Part shown: positions 31,565 to 41,253 of the stretch, in pieces
Position numbering within the stretch: the stretch's first letter is position 1
Layout: each line of letters opens with the position of its first letter
Assembly (NCBI GenBank): GCA_036251875.1
Contig: CP133960.1
Coordinates: 2,524,258-2,588,257 of the forward strand
Length of the DNA: 64,000 nucleotides
Direction of reading: 5' to 3'
Origin: Orbaceae bacterium lpD02
GTDB taxonomy: Bacteria; Pseudomonadota; Gammaproteobacteria; Enterobacterales; Orbaceae
Made by a program: the position numbers and the translations under genes
Notes under the pieces: model-generated
Databases searched by the model: none
What the model was told of the DNA's origin: nothing
Seen by the model: only the letters and a program-made list of their open reading frames with translations

Positions 31565-33104
31565 AGTGAATACGACCGCAGAAAAAAAACTAAGCGGAGC
31601 TGAATACTTAAAAGCATCATTGTGTTCTGCCGTTTATGACGTTGCAGAAGTTACTCCGCTTGAAGAGATGGAAAAAATATCACAAAGGCTTAATAATAAA
31701 GTTTTTGTGAAGCGAGAAGATCGACAAGTTGTGCATAGTTTTAAAATACGTGGTGCGCAAGCCATGATTGCAAGCCTGAGTGAGGAGCAAAAAAAATGTG
31801 GTGTAATTGCTGCGTCAGCGGGTAATCATGCCCAAGGCGTTGCGTTATCAGCAACTAAGCTTGGCGTTAAGTCATTAATTGTCATGCCGCTTACTACACC
31901 AGATATAAAAATTGAAGGTGTGAAAGGGTTTGGCGGGCAAGTCTTACTTTATGGCGCTAATTTTGATGAAGCAAAAAATAAAGCAATTGAATTAGCTGAA
32001 GAACAACAACTAACGTTTATTCCGCCATTTGATCACCCATTAGTTATTGCTGGCCAGGGTAGTATTGCGATGGAGCTATTACAGCAAAATGCTAAACTTG
32101 ATCGTATTTTTGTACCGGTTGGTGGTGGCGGACTTGCGGCGGGTATTGCGGTACTAATAAAACAAATTATGCCATCAATAAAAATTATTGCCGTTGAAGC
32201 TGCTGATTCGGCGTGTTTAAAAGCCGCCTTAGATGCGGGTCATCCAGTTGATTTAAAAAGAGTCGGCCTATTTGCTGAAGGTGTTGCGGTTAAACGTATT
32301 GGTGATGAAACATTTCGTCTTTGCCAACAATATATTGATGATATTGTGATTGTTGATAGTGATGAAATTTGTGCTGCTGTTAAAGACTTATTTGATGATG
32401 TTAGGGCTGTAGCAGAACCGTCTGGCGCTTTGGCGCTGGCAGGATTAAAAAAATATGTTGAACAGCATAATATTCAAGGTGAGAATTTAGCTCATATACT
32501 ATCTGGTGCCAATCTTAATTTTCACACATTACGTTATGTGTCAGAGCGCTGTGAAATTGGTGAAAAAAAAGAAGCACTGTTTGCTATTACTATTCCAGAG
32601 CAAAAAGGTAGTTTTTTAAAATTCTGTCAATTGCTTGGGGGCAGAACGGTAACAGAATTTAACTATCGTTATCATGATGATAAAAATGCGTGTATTTTTG
32701 TCGGTGTACGCACTACCAATGGTGAGATAGAAAAAGAAGAAATTATTCGAGAATTAACAGCAGGTGGTTATCAAATTTCTGATTTATCTGATGATGAAAT
32801 GGCGAAACTGCATATTCGTTATATGATCGGTGGCAAACCGTGTAAAGCGATAAAAGAACAAGTGTATAGCTTTGAATTTCCTGAATCACAAGGTGCACTA
32901 TTAAAGTTTTTACAAACGCTCGGCGCTAATTGGAATATCTCACTTTTTCATTACCGTAGTCATGGCACGGATTATGGGCGAGTATTAGCTGGATTTGAAA
33001 TTTCGCCCGACAATCAAGCATTTGAATCTCATATGAGAGAGCTAAACTACGATTACCATAACGAAACAGAGAACCCATCATTAAAATTCTTTTTGACTGA
33101 TTAA
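31557..33104 (+). CDS. ilvA: Biosynthetic threonine ammonia-lyase
   Basis: IlvA deaminates threonine to 2-ketobutyrate, the committed step to isoleucine. The 515-residue protein has the PLP lysine near 62 in HSFKIRGAQ, the glycine-rich [10 protein letters not shown] loop, and two C-terminal ACT-like domains (about 325-400 and 420-495) that bind isoleucine and valine, so it is the regulated form. The GTG start at 31557 overlaps the end of ilvD; a second GTG at 31566 is possible. ilvC is not in the operon. Confidence 0.96.
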   Translation: MAKVNTTAEKKLSGAEYLKASLCSAVYDVAEVTPLEEMEKISQRLNNKVFVKREDRQVVHSFKIRGAQAMIASLSEEQKKCGVIAASAGNHAQGVALSATKLGVKSLIVMPLTTPDIKIEGVKGFGGQVLLYGANFDEAKNKAIELAEEQQLTFIPPFDHPLVIAGQGSIAMELLQQNAKLDRIFVPVGGGGLAAGIAVLIKQIMPSIKIIAVEAADSACLKAALDAGHPVDLKRVGLFAEGVAVKRIGDETFRLCQQYIDDIVIVDSDEICAAVKDLFDDVRAVAEPSGALALAGLKKYVEQHNIQGENLAHILSGANLNFHTLRYVSERCEIGEKKEALFAITIPEQKGSFLKFCQLLGGRTVTEFNYRYHDDKNACIFVGVRTTNGEIEKEEIIRELTAGGYQISDLSDDEMAKLHIRYMIGGKPCKAIKEQVYSFEFPESQGALLKFLQTLGANWNISLFHYRSHGTDYGRVLAGFEISPDNQAFESHMRELNYDYHNETENPSLKFFLTD

Positions 33105-33107
33105 AAT

Positions 33108-33135
33108 AAAAGGTCATAGTGACCTTTTGCTTTTT
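33108..33135 (+). terminator. Intrinsic terminator after ilvA
   Basis: AAAAGGTCA, 3-nt loop, TGACCTTTT form a perfect 9-bp stem, followed by GCTTTTT. It sits 3 nt after the ilvA stop and ends the ilv operon. The Shine-Dalgarno of the next gene follows immediately. Confidence 0.85.
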
Positions 33136-33147
33136 AAGGAGACAAAC

Positions 33148-34125
33148 ATGATTAAGCTGGCTGTAGTTGGGACTAATTGGATCACAGATAAGTTTATTGA
33201 GGCGGCATTACAAACAGAGCAATTTCAATTATCGGCAGTCTATTCACGCCATGAAGAAAGTGCGAAGTCTTTTGCTCAAAAATATGCTCTGACAACAGTA
33301 TTTACTGATCTTGAGCAGTTAGCGAAAAGTAAGGATATTGACGCTATTTATATTGCTAGCCCAAATTCGTTACATTTTGAGCAAGCTAAGTTGATGCTAG
33401 AAAATGGTAAAGACGTGATTTGTGAAAAACCGTTAACCTCTAATATTAAGCTGACCAAGGAACTTATTAGTATTGCAAAACAGCATAGCCAAGTTATTTT
33501 GGAAGCGCTAAAAACTTATTATCTACCCAATTTTGAGCTTGTTAAGCAGTACTTACCAAAACTTGGCAAAATTCGTAAGGTTTTCCTTAATTATTGTCAG
33601 TATTCTTCTCGTTATCCTCGTTACCTTGCTGGTGAAAATCCTAATACATTTAACCCTGCTTTTTCTAATGGTTCGATTATGGATATTGGTACATATCCAT
33701 TAAATTTTGCTGTTGCTCTATGGGGGGCTCCTAACAAAATAAGCGCCAATGCAGTACTACTGCCATCAGGAGTTGATGCGCATGGAACCGTCTTAATGTG
33801 CTATGATGATTTTGATGTGATCGTGTGGCATTCGAAAGTGAGTAACTCTTATTTACCAAGTGAAATTCAAGGAGAAGACGGCGCGTTAATTATAGATAAT
33901 CTCTCGGTCGGCGGAAAAGTCTGCTATCAGCCGCGCGAAGGTGAATTAACAAATATCACCTTGGCACAAAATGATAACCAAATGTACTATGAAGCATTGA
34001 AGTTTGCTCAATTAATTAAGCAACGGCAGATTGACCATGATGGTTTAAATAATTCGCTAACTGCATCACAGTTATTAACTGAGATTAGGCAGCAAACGGG
34101 GGTCGTTTTTCCTGCCGATAAATAG
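33148..34125 (+). CDS. Gfo/Idh/MocA family oxidoreductase
   Basis: A 325-residue NAD(P)-dependent dehydrogenase. It has a Rossmann domain (LAVVGTNWITDKFIEAAL) in which the usual GxGxxG is replaced by GTNW, the family motif CEKPLTSN near 100 with the catalytic lysine, and a C-terminal substrate domain (SNGSIMDIGTYP). Such enzymes oxidise or epimerise sugars and related compounds; the substrate is unknown. I chose ATG 33148, 8 nt after AAGGAG, over a longer TTG start at 33127 that lies in the ilv terminator. Confidence 0.85.
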   Translation: MIKLAVVGTNWITDKFIEAALQTEQFQLSAVYSRHEESAKSFAQKYALTTVFTDLEQLAKSKDIDAIYIASPNSLHFEQAKLMLENGKDVICEKPLTSNIKLTKELISIAKQHSQVILEALKTYYLPNFELVKQYLPKLGKIRKVFLNYCQYSSRYPRYLAGENPNTFNPAFSNGSIMDIGTYPLNFAVALWGAPNKISANAVLLPSGVDAHGTVLMCYDDFDVIVWHSKVSNSYLPSEIQGEDGALIIDNLSVGGKVCYQPREGELTNITLAQNDNQMYYEALKFAQLIKQRQIDHDGLNNSLTASQLLTEIRQQTGVVFPADK

Positions 34126-34160
34126 TAAGCAATAAACTGAATAATATTTATTATAGTGGC

Positions 34161-34188
34161 TAGCGATTTTATTTTATTTCTGTATAAT
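34161..34188 (+). promoter_or_regulatory. Probable rplM-rpsI promoter
   Basis: A perfect -10 TATAAT at 34183-34188 is preceded by TG, with a weak -35 (TAGCGA, 34161-34166) at 16 bp spacing. Transcription would start near 34195 and give a leader of about 160 nt. Confidence 0.5.
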
Positions 34189-34205
34189 AACCGAACCCAC
34201 GTTAC

Positions 34206-34229
34206 AGCAGTGTTTTTCCCAACACTGCT
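34206..34229 (+). promoter_or_regulatory. 5' leader hairpin of rplM-rpsI mRNA
   Basis: A perfect 9-bp stem AGCAGTGTT / AACACTGCT with a 6-nt loop lies just after the predicted start of transcription. The position fits an autoregulatory leader for r-protein L13, which is reported to repress its own operon in E. coli. There is no T-run, so it is not a terminator. Confidence 0.5.
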
Positions 34230-34353
34230 TTAGTTGAAGCTCATTGAATAACTACTCGAAGGGGTTGGTTAGCATTGAATAAAAACGATAGTGTGAATAA
34301 ATCAAATCGATTTATTAACGTGAGATTAATTTAAAATTTTGGGTAAATGATAA

Positions 34354-34782
34354 ATGGGTACTTTTTCAGCCAAGCCAGAAACAGTAAAACGCGACTGGTA
34401 TGTTGTAGATGCAGCAGGTAAAACACTTGGCCGTCTTGCAACTGAAATCGCTAGCCGCTTACGCGGTAAGCACAAAGCAGAATATACACCACATGTAGAT
34501 ACAGGTGATTACATCATTGTTATCAATGCAGAAAAAGTTGCTGTAACAGGTAAAAAACGCACTGATAAAATGTACTATCGTCATACTGGCTATATTGGTG
34601 GATTAAAAGAAGCGACTTTTAAAGAAATGATTGAACGTCATCCTGAACAAGTTATCGAAATTGCCGTAAAAGGCATGTTACCGAAAGGTCCTCTAGGGCG
34701 AGCAATGTACCGTAAAATGAAAGTTTATGCGGGTAGTGAGCACAATCATGCGGCGCAACAACCGCAAGTATTAGATATTTAA
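34354..34782 (+). CDS. rplM: 50S ribosomal protein L13
   Basis: The 142-residue protein is almost colinear with E. coli L13 ([26 protein letters not shown]-terminus [11 protein letters not shown]). It is an early assembly protein of the large subunit. The ribosome site before the ATG (GGGTAAATGATAA) is atypical, which would suit regulation at translation. rpsI follows after 11 nt. Confidence 0.98.
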   Translation: MGTFSAKPETVKRDWYVVDAAGKTLGRLATEIASRLRGKHKAEYTPHVDTGDYIIVINAEKVAVTGKKRTDKMYYRHTGYIGGLKEATFKEMIERHPEQVIEIAVKGMLPKGPLGRAMYRKMKVYAGSEHNHAAQQPQVLDI

Positions 34783-34793
34783 GGGGATAACAG

Positions 34794-35186
34794 ATGGCTG
34801 ATAATCAATATTACGGCACAGGTCGCCGAAAAAGTTCTTCTGCTCGCGTTTTTATTAAACCAGGCAGCGGAAACATTGTAATTAATCAACGTACTTTAGA
34901 GCAATACTTTGGTCGTGATACTGCTCGTATGGTTGTAATGCAACCATTAGAGTTACTTGAAATGGTTGGTAAGTTTGATCTTTATATCACTGTTAAAGGT
35001 GGTGGAATCTCAGGTCAAGCTGGTGCAATCCGTCACGGTATTACTCGTGCGTTAATGGAATATGATGAAACGTTACGTCCTTCACTACGTCAAGCGGGCT
35101 TTGTTACTCGTGATGCTCGTAAAGTTGAACGTAAGAAAGTGGGTCTACGCAAAGCACGTCGTCGTCCGCAATTCTCAAAACGTTAA
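34794..35186 (+). CDS. rpsI: 30S ribosomal protein S9
   Basis: The 130-residue S9 has the start [15 protein letters not shown] and the basic C-terminal tail ending in SKR that reaches the P-site tRNA. AAGGGGA lies upstream of the ATG. It shares the rplM transcript and is followed by a strong terminator. Confidence 0.98.
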   Translation: MADNQYYGTGRRKSSSARVFIKPGSGNIVINQRTLEQYFGRDTARMVVMQPLELLEMVGKFDLYITVKGGGISGQAGAIRHGITRALMEYDETLRPSLRQAGFVTRDARKVERKKVGLRKARRRPQFSKR

Positions 35187-35205
35187 TTTGTATCGCAAGA
35201 ACAAT

Positions 35206-35235
35206 AAAAACCCAGCATATGCTGGGTTTTTTATT
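35206..35235 (+). terminator. Intrinsic terminator after rpsI
   Basis: AAAACCCAGC, loop ATAT, GCTGGGTTTT form a 10-bp stem running into TTTTTTATTTT. It begins about 20 nt after the rpsI stop. This is the clearest factor-independent terminator outside the ilv operon. Confidence 0.93.
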
Positions 35236-35348
35236 TTAATGTCGGTGATACGGTGTTCTCCCAATCGCCGTGCAGATTATTTGTTTTTATAGAGAGATGA
35301 TTGCTCTATTAAAATTACATTTAGGCTATTAACAGAGTGACAAACGGG

Positions 35349-36758
35349 TCAAATTACACGAGAAAACTGTTGTTGTCTGGCTATTTTGCGCATGTGTATA
35401 TCAAAGCACATACAGATGTTACGAATTAACAATCGACCTTTTGGTGAAACAGTAATAGAGTCGTGGCTATTATCAACTAAGCCATCTTGTTGTAACGCCG
35501 ATAGTAACGCGAGATCTTCTTGAAAGTAACTATCAAATTGAATATTATAGCGCTGCTCTATCACTGATTTATCTAAATTAAAGTGGCAAATCAGTTGTTT
35601 AATTACATCTCGACGAATTTTATCGTCCTGCGTCATGGTGTAACCTTTCCATAAAGCATTACCCAATTTTTCAACTTGCTCCTGATAAAGATTTAGTTCT
35701 TTTTGGTTTTGCGCATAGCTATCTCCAATCATACTAATTGCAGATACTCCAAGGCCTAATAAATCCGCATCCCCTTGCGTTGTATAACCTTGAAAATTAC
35801 GATGTAAGATGCCATTTTGTTGGGCAATAGCAAGCTCGTCAGTTGGTTTCGCAAAATGATCCATGCCAATATAGTTGTAGCCGTGATGAGTCAGATACTC
35901 AATGCAGCTTTGTAGAATTTTGATTTTTTCTTCAGCAGAAGGCAGATCATGATCTTTAATTTTACGCTGTGCAGCAAAACGGGCTGGTAAATGGGCGTAA
36001 TTAAATACACTCAGGCGATCGGGCGAGAGTTTTATTACTTTAGCTAGTGTTTGCATAAAATTATCTACGGTCTGTTTTGGTAAGCCGTAAATTAAATCTA
36101 AGCTAATTGAAGAAAACTGACTAGCTTTTGCCTGTTCAATTAGTGCCTGAATCAGATTTTCATCTTGTTGGCGATTGATCAAGTTTTGAATTTCAGGATT
36201 AAAATCCTGAATCCCCATGCTAAGACGATTAAATCCTTCGGTAGAGAGATGGGTAATTGTTGCTGTTGTTATTTCTCTTGGGTCTATCTCTATCGATAGC
36301 TCAGCATCATCGGCAAAGTGAAAATACTGTTTCAAATTTGACATTAGCCATGATATTTCATCATCAGTTAAAAATGTCGGTGTGCCGCCGCCCCAATGCA
36401 TTTGGGTAACAGTGCGATTCTTAAATAATAGTGAACGGTTAATTATTTCTTGTTTTAATGAATGCAAATAGACATCGACTTTATGGTGATGCCTAGTAAC
36501 AATTTTATTGCACCCACAAAAATAACAAAGCTTATGGCAGAAAGGAATATGCACATAAAGCGATAATGGCTTATTTGGATAGCGCTGGGCTGCATCGAGG
36601 AAATCAAGTTCAGTAAACTGTTCATTAAATTCTAATGCAGTCGGATAAGACGTATACCTAGGTCCAGAGTAATTATATTTTTGAATTAGCTCCTGATCCC
36701 AAATTATACCTGATTTATTTTGTTCTTTTGACATCACTATTTTTTTTACGTCGCTCAT
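35349..36758 (-). CDS. hemN: Oxygen-independent coproporphyrinogen III dehydrogenase
   Basis: HemN is a radical-SAM enzyme that converts coproporphyrinogen III to protoporphyrinogen IX without oxygen. The 469-residue protein has the cluster motif CHKLCYFCGC near residue 74-83, GGGTP near 125, and the E. coli-like C-terminus QQFSRVI. The N-terminus has about 12 extra residues. An in-frame ATG (residue 9) is an alternative start, and neither has a good ribosome site. It lies downstream of yihI on the same strand. Confidence 0.96.
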   Translation of the reverse strand: MSDVKKIVMSKEQNKSGIIWDQELIQKYNYSGPRYTSYPTALEFNEQFTELDFLDAAQRYPNKPLSLYVHIPFCHKLCYFCGCNKIVTRHHHKVDVYLHSLKQEIINRSLLFKNRTVTQMHWGGGTPTFLTDDEISWLMSNLKQYFHFADDAELSIEIDPREITTATITHLSTEGFNRLSMGIQDFNPEIQNLINRQQDENLIQALIEQAKASQFSSISLDLIYGLPKQTVDNFMQTLAKVIKLSPDRLSVFNYAHLPARFAAQRKIKDHDLPSAEEKIKILQSCIEYLTHHGYNYIGMDHFAKPTDELAIAQQNGILHRNFQGYTTQGDADLLGLGVSAISMIGDSYAQNQKELNLYQEQVEKLGNALWKGYTMTQDDKIRRDVIKQLICHFNLDKSVIEQRYNIQFDSYFQEDLALLSALQQDGLVDNSHDSITVSPKGRLLIRNICMCFDIHMRKIARQQQFSRVI

Positions 36759-36835
36759 TAATTGATATTTGCTTTTTTCTCGTTTGGAAAATGTTTCTTT
36801 TTCTACCTGATTTTTTTAAATAAAGGAGTGTACAG

Positions 36836-36898
36836 ATGAACAAACCAATATATAAACTAAGCATAATTAACATCAGCATAGTATTAGCGTTTTTTTAG
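36836..36898 (+). CDS. Candidate small hydrophobic protein, 20 residues
   Basis: ATG AAC AAA to TAG encodes a 20-residue peptide ending SIVLAFF, hydrophobic after residue 8. A full AAAGGAG Shine-Dalgarno lies 7 nt before the ATG, unusual for random sequence in this AT-rich gap. It lies in the 125-bp space between yihI and hemN on the opposite strand and overlaps the 3' end of yihI by 15 nt. No clear promoter is seen and I recognise no homologue. Confidence 0.3.
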   Translation: MNKPIYKLSIINISIVLAFF

Positions 36899-37363
36899 TA
36901 AACCAACAATATCTTCTTTGGTGGCAAAATCATCGTCTTCATCTTCAATATCATCATCAGCATAACCTAGCTGTTTCATTAATGCATCAATACGGTCTAA
37001 GATTCGATCAAGGTCTTGCTGCTGCTTGCTAGTAAGAACTTCCCCTTCGTCAATTAGATCAAGTAATTTTTCCAAATAAGGATCGTTTTCTAACTGCTGT
37101 AACTCTTCTTCAGGTTTTTGTTTTAATGCATTTGGTGCTTTTTTTACTATAGGCTTGCTATTTGGTTTAGTGGCGATTAGGGGGATCGCTTTTTTGCTAC
37201 CAATACGGGCATCGTGCACTTCTTTTAATTGCTTGGAAGAACTCGTTTCGCCATTATTAAAACGAGAACCACTAGGCAAACCTTTGTGTTTTCGTTTGCG
37301 TTTGAGCTGTTTAGATTGCTCATTGATCTCTTCGCGACTTAGCTTAGGTTTCTTTTTTATCAT
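36884..37363 (-). CDS. yihI: Der GTPase-activating protein YihI
   Basis: YihI stimulates the GTPase Der and so modulates late 50S ribosome assembly. The 159-residue protein has a basic, disordered N-terminus (KLSREEINEQSKQLKRKRKHKG), a helical middle (YLEKLLDLIDEGEVLT) and a very acidic stretch DDDIEDEDDDF near the C-terminus. This layout is typical. Gene order yihI-hemN is shared with E. coli. Confidence 0.93.
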   Translation of the reverse strand: MIKKKPKLSREEINEQSKQLKRKRKHKGLPSGSRFNNGETSSSKQLKEVHDARIGSKKAIPLIATKPNSKPIVKKAPNALKQKPEEELQQLENDPYLEKLLDLIDEGEVLTSKQQQDLDRILDRIDALMKQLGYADDDIEDEDDDFATKEDIVGLLKKR

Positions 37364-37603
37364 AAAAATGGGTTACTTAATATTTTATTAATAATTGACG
37401 ATTATCATAATGATTAATCACTTGGAATAAAATGAATTATACACTTAAGTTAGATTAAATAGCAGTATATCTTGGATTTTAATTGTAATAATAGTTATAT
37501 TAATAACCAATATTAACTTTTATTTATTGCTTTATTAACTTTGATAAGTAAAAATTGACTCAAATATAAATGCGTTAAACCATCAAGATGCGATAATTTT
37601 ATT

Positions 37604-38539
37604 ATGAATAATCACTTAAGTCCTTATATGCAATTTAATCGCACACAGTGGGCAGCTTTAAGAAATGCCGTACCTATGACGTTAAGTGAAGAAGAACTTT
37701 TTTCATTACAAGGTATCAATGAGGATTTATCAATAGAAGAGGTGAGTACAATTTATCTACCTCTATCGCGGTTATTAAATTATTACATCAGTAATAATTT
37801 TACGCGGCAAACGATACTATCTAAATTTTTAGGAACTCATTATAAAGTTCCTTATATTATAGGAATAGCGGGTAGCGTTGCTGTAGGGAAAAGTACAACT
37901 GCACGGGTACTAAAAGCACTATTGACGCGCTGGCCAGAACATCGAAAAGTTGCTTTAGTTACTACGGATGGTTTTTTGCATCCAAATAAAGTGCTTGAAG
38001 AACGCAATATTATGAATAAAAAAGGTTTTCCTCAATCATATGATGTAAAAAAATTACTTAAATTTGTGTCTGATATCAAATCTGGTGTTGAAAATGTGTC
38101 AGCACCAGTATATTCACATCAAGTTTACGATATTGTTGAAGGCGAAACGGTTGATATAGCAAGTCCCGATATTTTAATTCTTGAAGGATTAAATGTATTA
38201 CAAAGCTCTCTTAGCGCTAATACAGTAAATAATCGAGTATTTGTCTCTGATTATGTCGATTTTTCTATTTATGTCGACGCTGATACCACATTATTGCATG
38301 ATTGGTATATTAATCGATTTTTGAAGTTTAGGGCTGGGGCGTTTAGTGATCCTAACTCCTATTTTCATCACTATTCGACAATTTCAGAAAGCGAAGCGCT
38401 TATGAAGGCAGAAAAAATTTGGAAAAATATTAACGAGTTAAATTTGGTCGAAAATATTTTACCGACACGAGAAAGGGCTAGCTTGATACTAACAAAAGGT
38501 TTTGATCATCGCGTCGATAGTATTCAACTTAGAAAATGA
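37604..38539 (+). CDS. coaA: Pantothenate kinase (type I)
   Basis: CoaA phosphorylates pantothenate, the first and regulated step of coenzyme A synthesis. The 311-residue protein has the P-loop GSVAVGKST near residue 90-98 and the family start [15 protein letters not shown]. All expected blocks ([17 protein letters not shown]) are present. The 240-bp region upstream is AT-rich and probably holds its promoter; nothing else is seen there. Confidence 0.97.
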   Translation: MNNHLSPYMQFNRTQWAALRNAVPMTLSEEELFSLQGINEDLSIEEVSTIYLPLSRLLNYYISNNFTRQTILSKFLGTHYKVPYIIGIAGSVAVGKSTTARVLKALLTRWPEHRKVALVTTDGFLHPNKVLEERNIMNKKGFPQSYDVKKLLKFVSDIKSGVENVSAPVYSHQVYDIVEGETVDIASPDILILEGLNVLQSSLSANTVNNRVFVSDYVDFSIYVDADTTLLHDWYINRFLKFRAGAFSDPNSYFHHYSTISESEALMKAEKIWKNINELNLVENILPTRERASLILTKGFDHRVDSIQLRK

Positions 38540-38571
38540 GTTTATTAGTAAAAATATAAAGGTTCCTATTT

Positions 38572-38994
38572 ATGAACAAAGTTATTACAGTCAGTTTTAT
38601 TACATTAGCCACAGTTTTATCTTTTAATGCGTTAGCCAACAGTCATGATTATGATGGCTCTAAATGTTCTGAGAAAAAAATTGTCATACAAACTCAAATT
38701 GATTATGCAAAAAAAGCGAATAACATCCATCGAGTGCAAGGATTAGAAAAGGCATTAAGTGATGTTAATACTTACTGCACAGATGAGGGGCTAGAAAAAA
38801 AATATCAACAAAATGTACAAGATAAATTGAAAGATGTTCAAGAAAAACAAGCCGACTTACAACAAGCTAAGCTAAAAGGTGATGTTGAAAAGATCTCAAA
38901 ACAACAAGCAAAATTAGCCGAAAAACAGCAAGAGCTACAAGATGTAACGTCTAAACTAGACGAGTTTTATAAAGCGGTAAAATCTGAGCAATAA
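38572..38994 (+). CDS. yqjC: Periplasmic DUF1090 protein, YqjC-like
   Basis: A 140-residue protein with a Sec signal peptide (cleavage likely after ALA at 22), two conserved Cys (near 31 and 66) and a long charged coiled coil rich in Gln, Lys and Glu over residues 80-130. The pattern matches E. coli YqjC/DUF1090, of unknown function. It follows coaA by 32 nt and may share its transcript; a hairpin follows. Confidence 0.82.
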   Translation: MNKVITVSFITLATVLSFNALANSHDYDGSKCSEKKIVIQTQIDYAKKANNIHRVQGLEKALSDVNTYCTDEGLEKKYQQNVQDKLKDVQEKQADLQQAKLKGDVEKISKQQAKLAEKQQELQDVTSKLDEFYKAVKSEQ

Positions 38995-39019
38995 ACAGTT
39001 TATATTCATTTGTTATAAT

Positions 39020-39051
39020 AGAGCACGATTCAATGATTCCAATCGTGCTCT
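39020..39051. terminator. Hairpin between yqjC-like gene and sorE
   Basis: An 11-bp perfect stem AGAGCACGATT / AATCGTGCTCT with a 10-nt loop lies between convergent genes. The T-run is broken (ATTTAT). It could act in both directions. Confidence 0.6.
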
Positions 39052-39086
39052 ATTTATAGTTAAACTCGCAGCGTTTCCTCTTGATA

Positions 39087-40346
39087 TTACTCGATATTTT
39101 TTGCGTGGGCTAAAATATAATCTTCCGCTTCTTTTGACCAAATCCCTTCAGTTTTTACTAAGATATTTTTTAGCTCGATATAAAATGGTTGGTTTTGTTC
39201 TTCGCTCATTAATTTATGTAACTCAATTAATGGTAATGATTTTTGGGAATAAACTACTTTTTTTCCGCCAGGAATCGAGGGTTGATTAGCCGTTACATAG
39301 GCGGCAGTATCTAAACCTAGAATATGCGTGACTATCTTATTGACGTTAATTTTTTTCTGTTCAATTAATTTAATGCCTTCCCGCATATCATCAGTATTGC
39401 CTCCCGATGTACCGACATAATGAGTAAATGCATAATGTATATCATAAAAATTAATTGCTGCTTCAAATTTACTATCTTGTGGACCGGCAAAAAAGTTTAA
39501 ACAGCCATCAGTAGCTAAAATACCAGAGCCAACACTAATTAGATCTTTTTCTGGTACAAATATAAAAACATCGTCGTAACCTTCATTATCAACTAATTGC
39601 ATCAAATAACGTTTTTGCTCATCAGGAGTGGTAAATTGTGCAACATTAACATAAATAACGTCACAAGTAGTATTCGATGGATAGTGTTTTTGGCAATAAT
39701 CAATCTTATTTTGTGTCCTTCCTGTTACGATGATTCGCTTAGGATTAATCGGTCCATGTAATGCATAATCAATTGCGAGCATACCCATTGGCCCCATTCC
39801 GCCGATAATAATTAAATTACCATTAGGTTTTATGCCCATTTTATGGTTATAACTTCCTTCAATTAAATGATAATTAGCATTAAATGCGCCGATCACGCAA
39901 GATAATGGTTCAATTAATGCACCTTCAAAAAAAGTATTGCCATTATAAGCAAGCAAGCAGTTTTGATTCAATACTTCTTTCGGAATAATGACATAGGTAG
40001 CTTCGCCACCAATATAAGGAAATGAATAACCAGGGCAGGCAAGGGAAGGGAGTTGTAAATTGGCTTGTACGACATATTTTTTACCTACTTCAAATTTATG
40101 CTGCCATTTTTTACCTACGCTGACTATTTCACCACAAAATTCATGACCAACAATAATGGGATTAACCGCAATATCATTGGGTACTTTTTTATGATTTTCA
40201 CCTTGATTTACCTCTTTCCAAGTTGAAAAACAGATGCTATCGCAAATAACTTTTGCCAGAATTTCATCTTCTTTTAATGCAGGTAAGAGGAATTTTTCTA
40301 AGCGTAAATCATTTTTACCGTATAAGCGTAATGCTGTTGTAAACAT
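39087..40346 (-). CDS. sorE: L-sorbose-1-phosphate reductase (zinc alcohol dehydrogenase family)
   Basis: SorE reduces L-sorbose-1-phosphate to D-glucitol-6-phosphate. The 419-residue medium-chain dehydrogenase has GHEFCGEIVSVGKKWQ near 70, the nucleotide-binding IIGGMGPMGMLAIDYAL near 185, and HYVGTSGGNTDDMREGI. It is close to Klebsiella SorE as recalled. It is the last gene of the sor operon, 66 nt after sorM, and ends at a bidirectional hairpin. Confidence 0.88.
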   Translation of the reverse strand: MFTTALRLYGKNDLRLEKFLLPALKEDEILAKVICDSICFSTWKEVNQGENHKKVPNDIAVNPIIVGHEFCGEIVSVGKKWQHKFEVGKKYVVQANLQLPSLACPGYSFPYIGGEATYVIIPKEVLNQNCLLAYNGNTFFEGALIEPLSCVIGAFNANYHLIEGSYNHKMGIKPNGNLIIIGGMGPMGMLAIDYALHGPINPKRIIVTGRTQNKIDYCQKHYPSNTTCDVIYVNVAQFTTPDEQKRYLMQLVDNEGYDDVFIFVPEKDLISVGSGILATDGCLNFFAGPQDSKFEAAINFYDIHYAFTHYVGTSGGNTDDMREGIKLIEQKKINVNKIVTHILGLDTAAYVTANQPSIPGGKKVVYSQKSLPLIELHKLMSEEQNQPFYIELKNILVKTEGIWSKEAEDYILAHAKNIE

Positions 40347-40412
40347 AATAACCTCAATCGATTTATTTTATAGATATGCCGCTAGACACAATCGTTTTAA
40401 CTCACAATGCAA

Positions 40413-41243
40413 CTAAACTAACAGTCCTAACCAATAGCCTAAAATTCCAACGGCAAACAGTATAAAAATCAACGTAATAGGGCTGATTTTTTTTCTTAAC
40501 AATTTCATCATTAATAGCGTTAACCCCAATGCTAACAAACCAGGACAAAGATCATTAAGAATATTTTGTAAAGTGGTGACTGACTTGGAACCATCGGGCG
40601 ATAACGTTGTAGAGATGATTAACGGCGTATTAATCGTAGTCCATTTAGTGACTAATACGCCCATGATAAATAGCCCTAAGATAGAGGCACCCTCTGTTAG
40701 TTTTTGTAAAATATTATTAGCCATATCTTTAACAATATTTAAACCTTTATTAAAACCATACTGTAGACCAAACCATTTTAATGCTAGACGAACGGCATTA
40801 AAGAGAACGAAAAACAATATCGGTCCCATAATGTTACCCGTGATGGCTAATGACGCACCAAGTGCGGCAGTAATAGGCCGCAGTGTTCCCCAAATTAATG
40901 GGTCACCGACGCCGGCTAAAGGTCCCATTAATCCGACTTTGATACTATTAATTGTGACCTCATCAATATCTGCACCATTAGCTTTGGCTTCTTCCATTGC
41001 CGCAGTTACACCGATGACGGGTCCAGATATTGCTGGCGTTGTATTAAAAAATACTAGATGACGTTTTAGCGCCGCAATTTGGTCGTCTTTATTTTGGTAT
41101 AAACGTTTAATCGCGGGTACCATATCAAAACAAAAGCCAAGCGCATGGATCCTTTCATAATTAAAGGAAGCTTGCTGTAAATTAGATCGTAGAAATATAT
41201 TAATCAAATCTGACTTAGTTAATTTATTTTTATATTCGCTCAT
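40413..41243 (-). CDS. sorM: Sorbose PTS permease subunit IID
   Basis: A 276-residue IID subunit of the mannose/fructose/sorbose PTS family, with long N-terminal amphipathic region (LTKSDLINIFLRSNLQQASFNYERI) and C-terminal membrane helices. It forms the membrane channel with IIC. ATG 41243 has AGGAG 6 nt upstream, so I reject the longer open frame from 41261. It starts 10 nt after the sorA stop. Confidence 0.9.
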   Translation of the reverse strand: MSEYKNKLTKSDLINIFLRSNLQQASFNYERIHALGFCFDMVPAIKRLYQNKDDQIAALKRHLVFFNTTPAISGPVIGVTAAMEEAKANGADIDEVTINSIKVGLMGPLAGVGDPLIWGTLRPITAALGASLAITGNIMGPILFFVLFNAVRLALKWFGLQYGFNKGLNIVKDMANNILQKLTEGASILGLFIMGVLVTKWTTINTPLIISTTLSPDGSKSVTTLQNILNDLCPGLLALGLTLLMMKLLRKKISPITLIFILFAVGILGYWLGLLV

Positions 41244-41253
41244 AATAAGACTC

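Noticed and set aside
40573-41061. 162-codon plus-strand frame opposite sorM
   Set aside because: It is the antisense shadow of a conserved PTS IID gene, with no ribosome site and unlikely composition.
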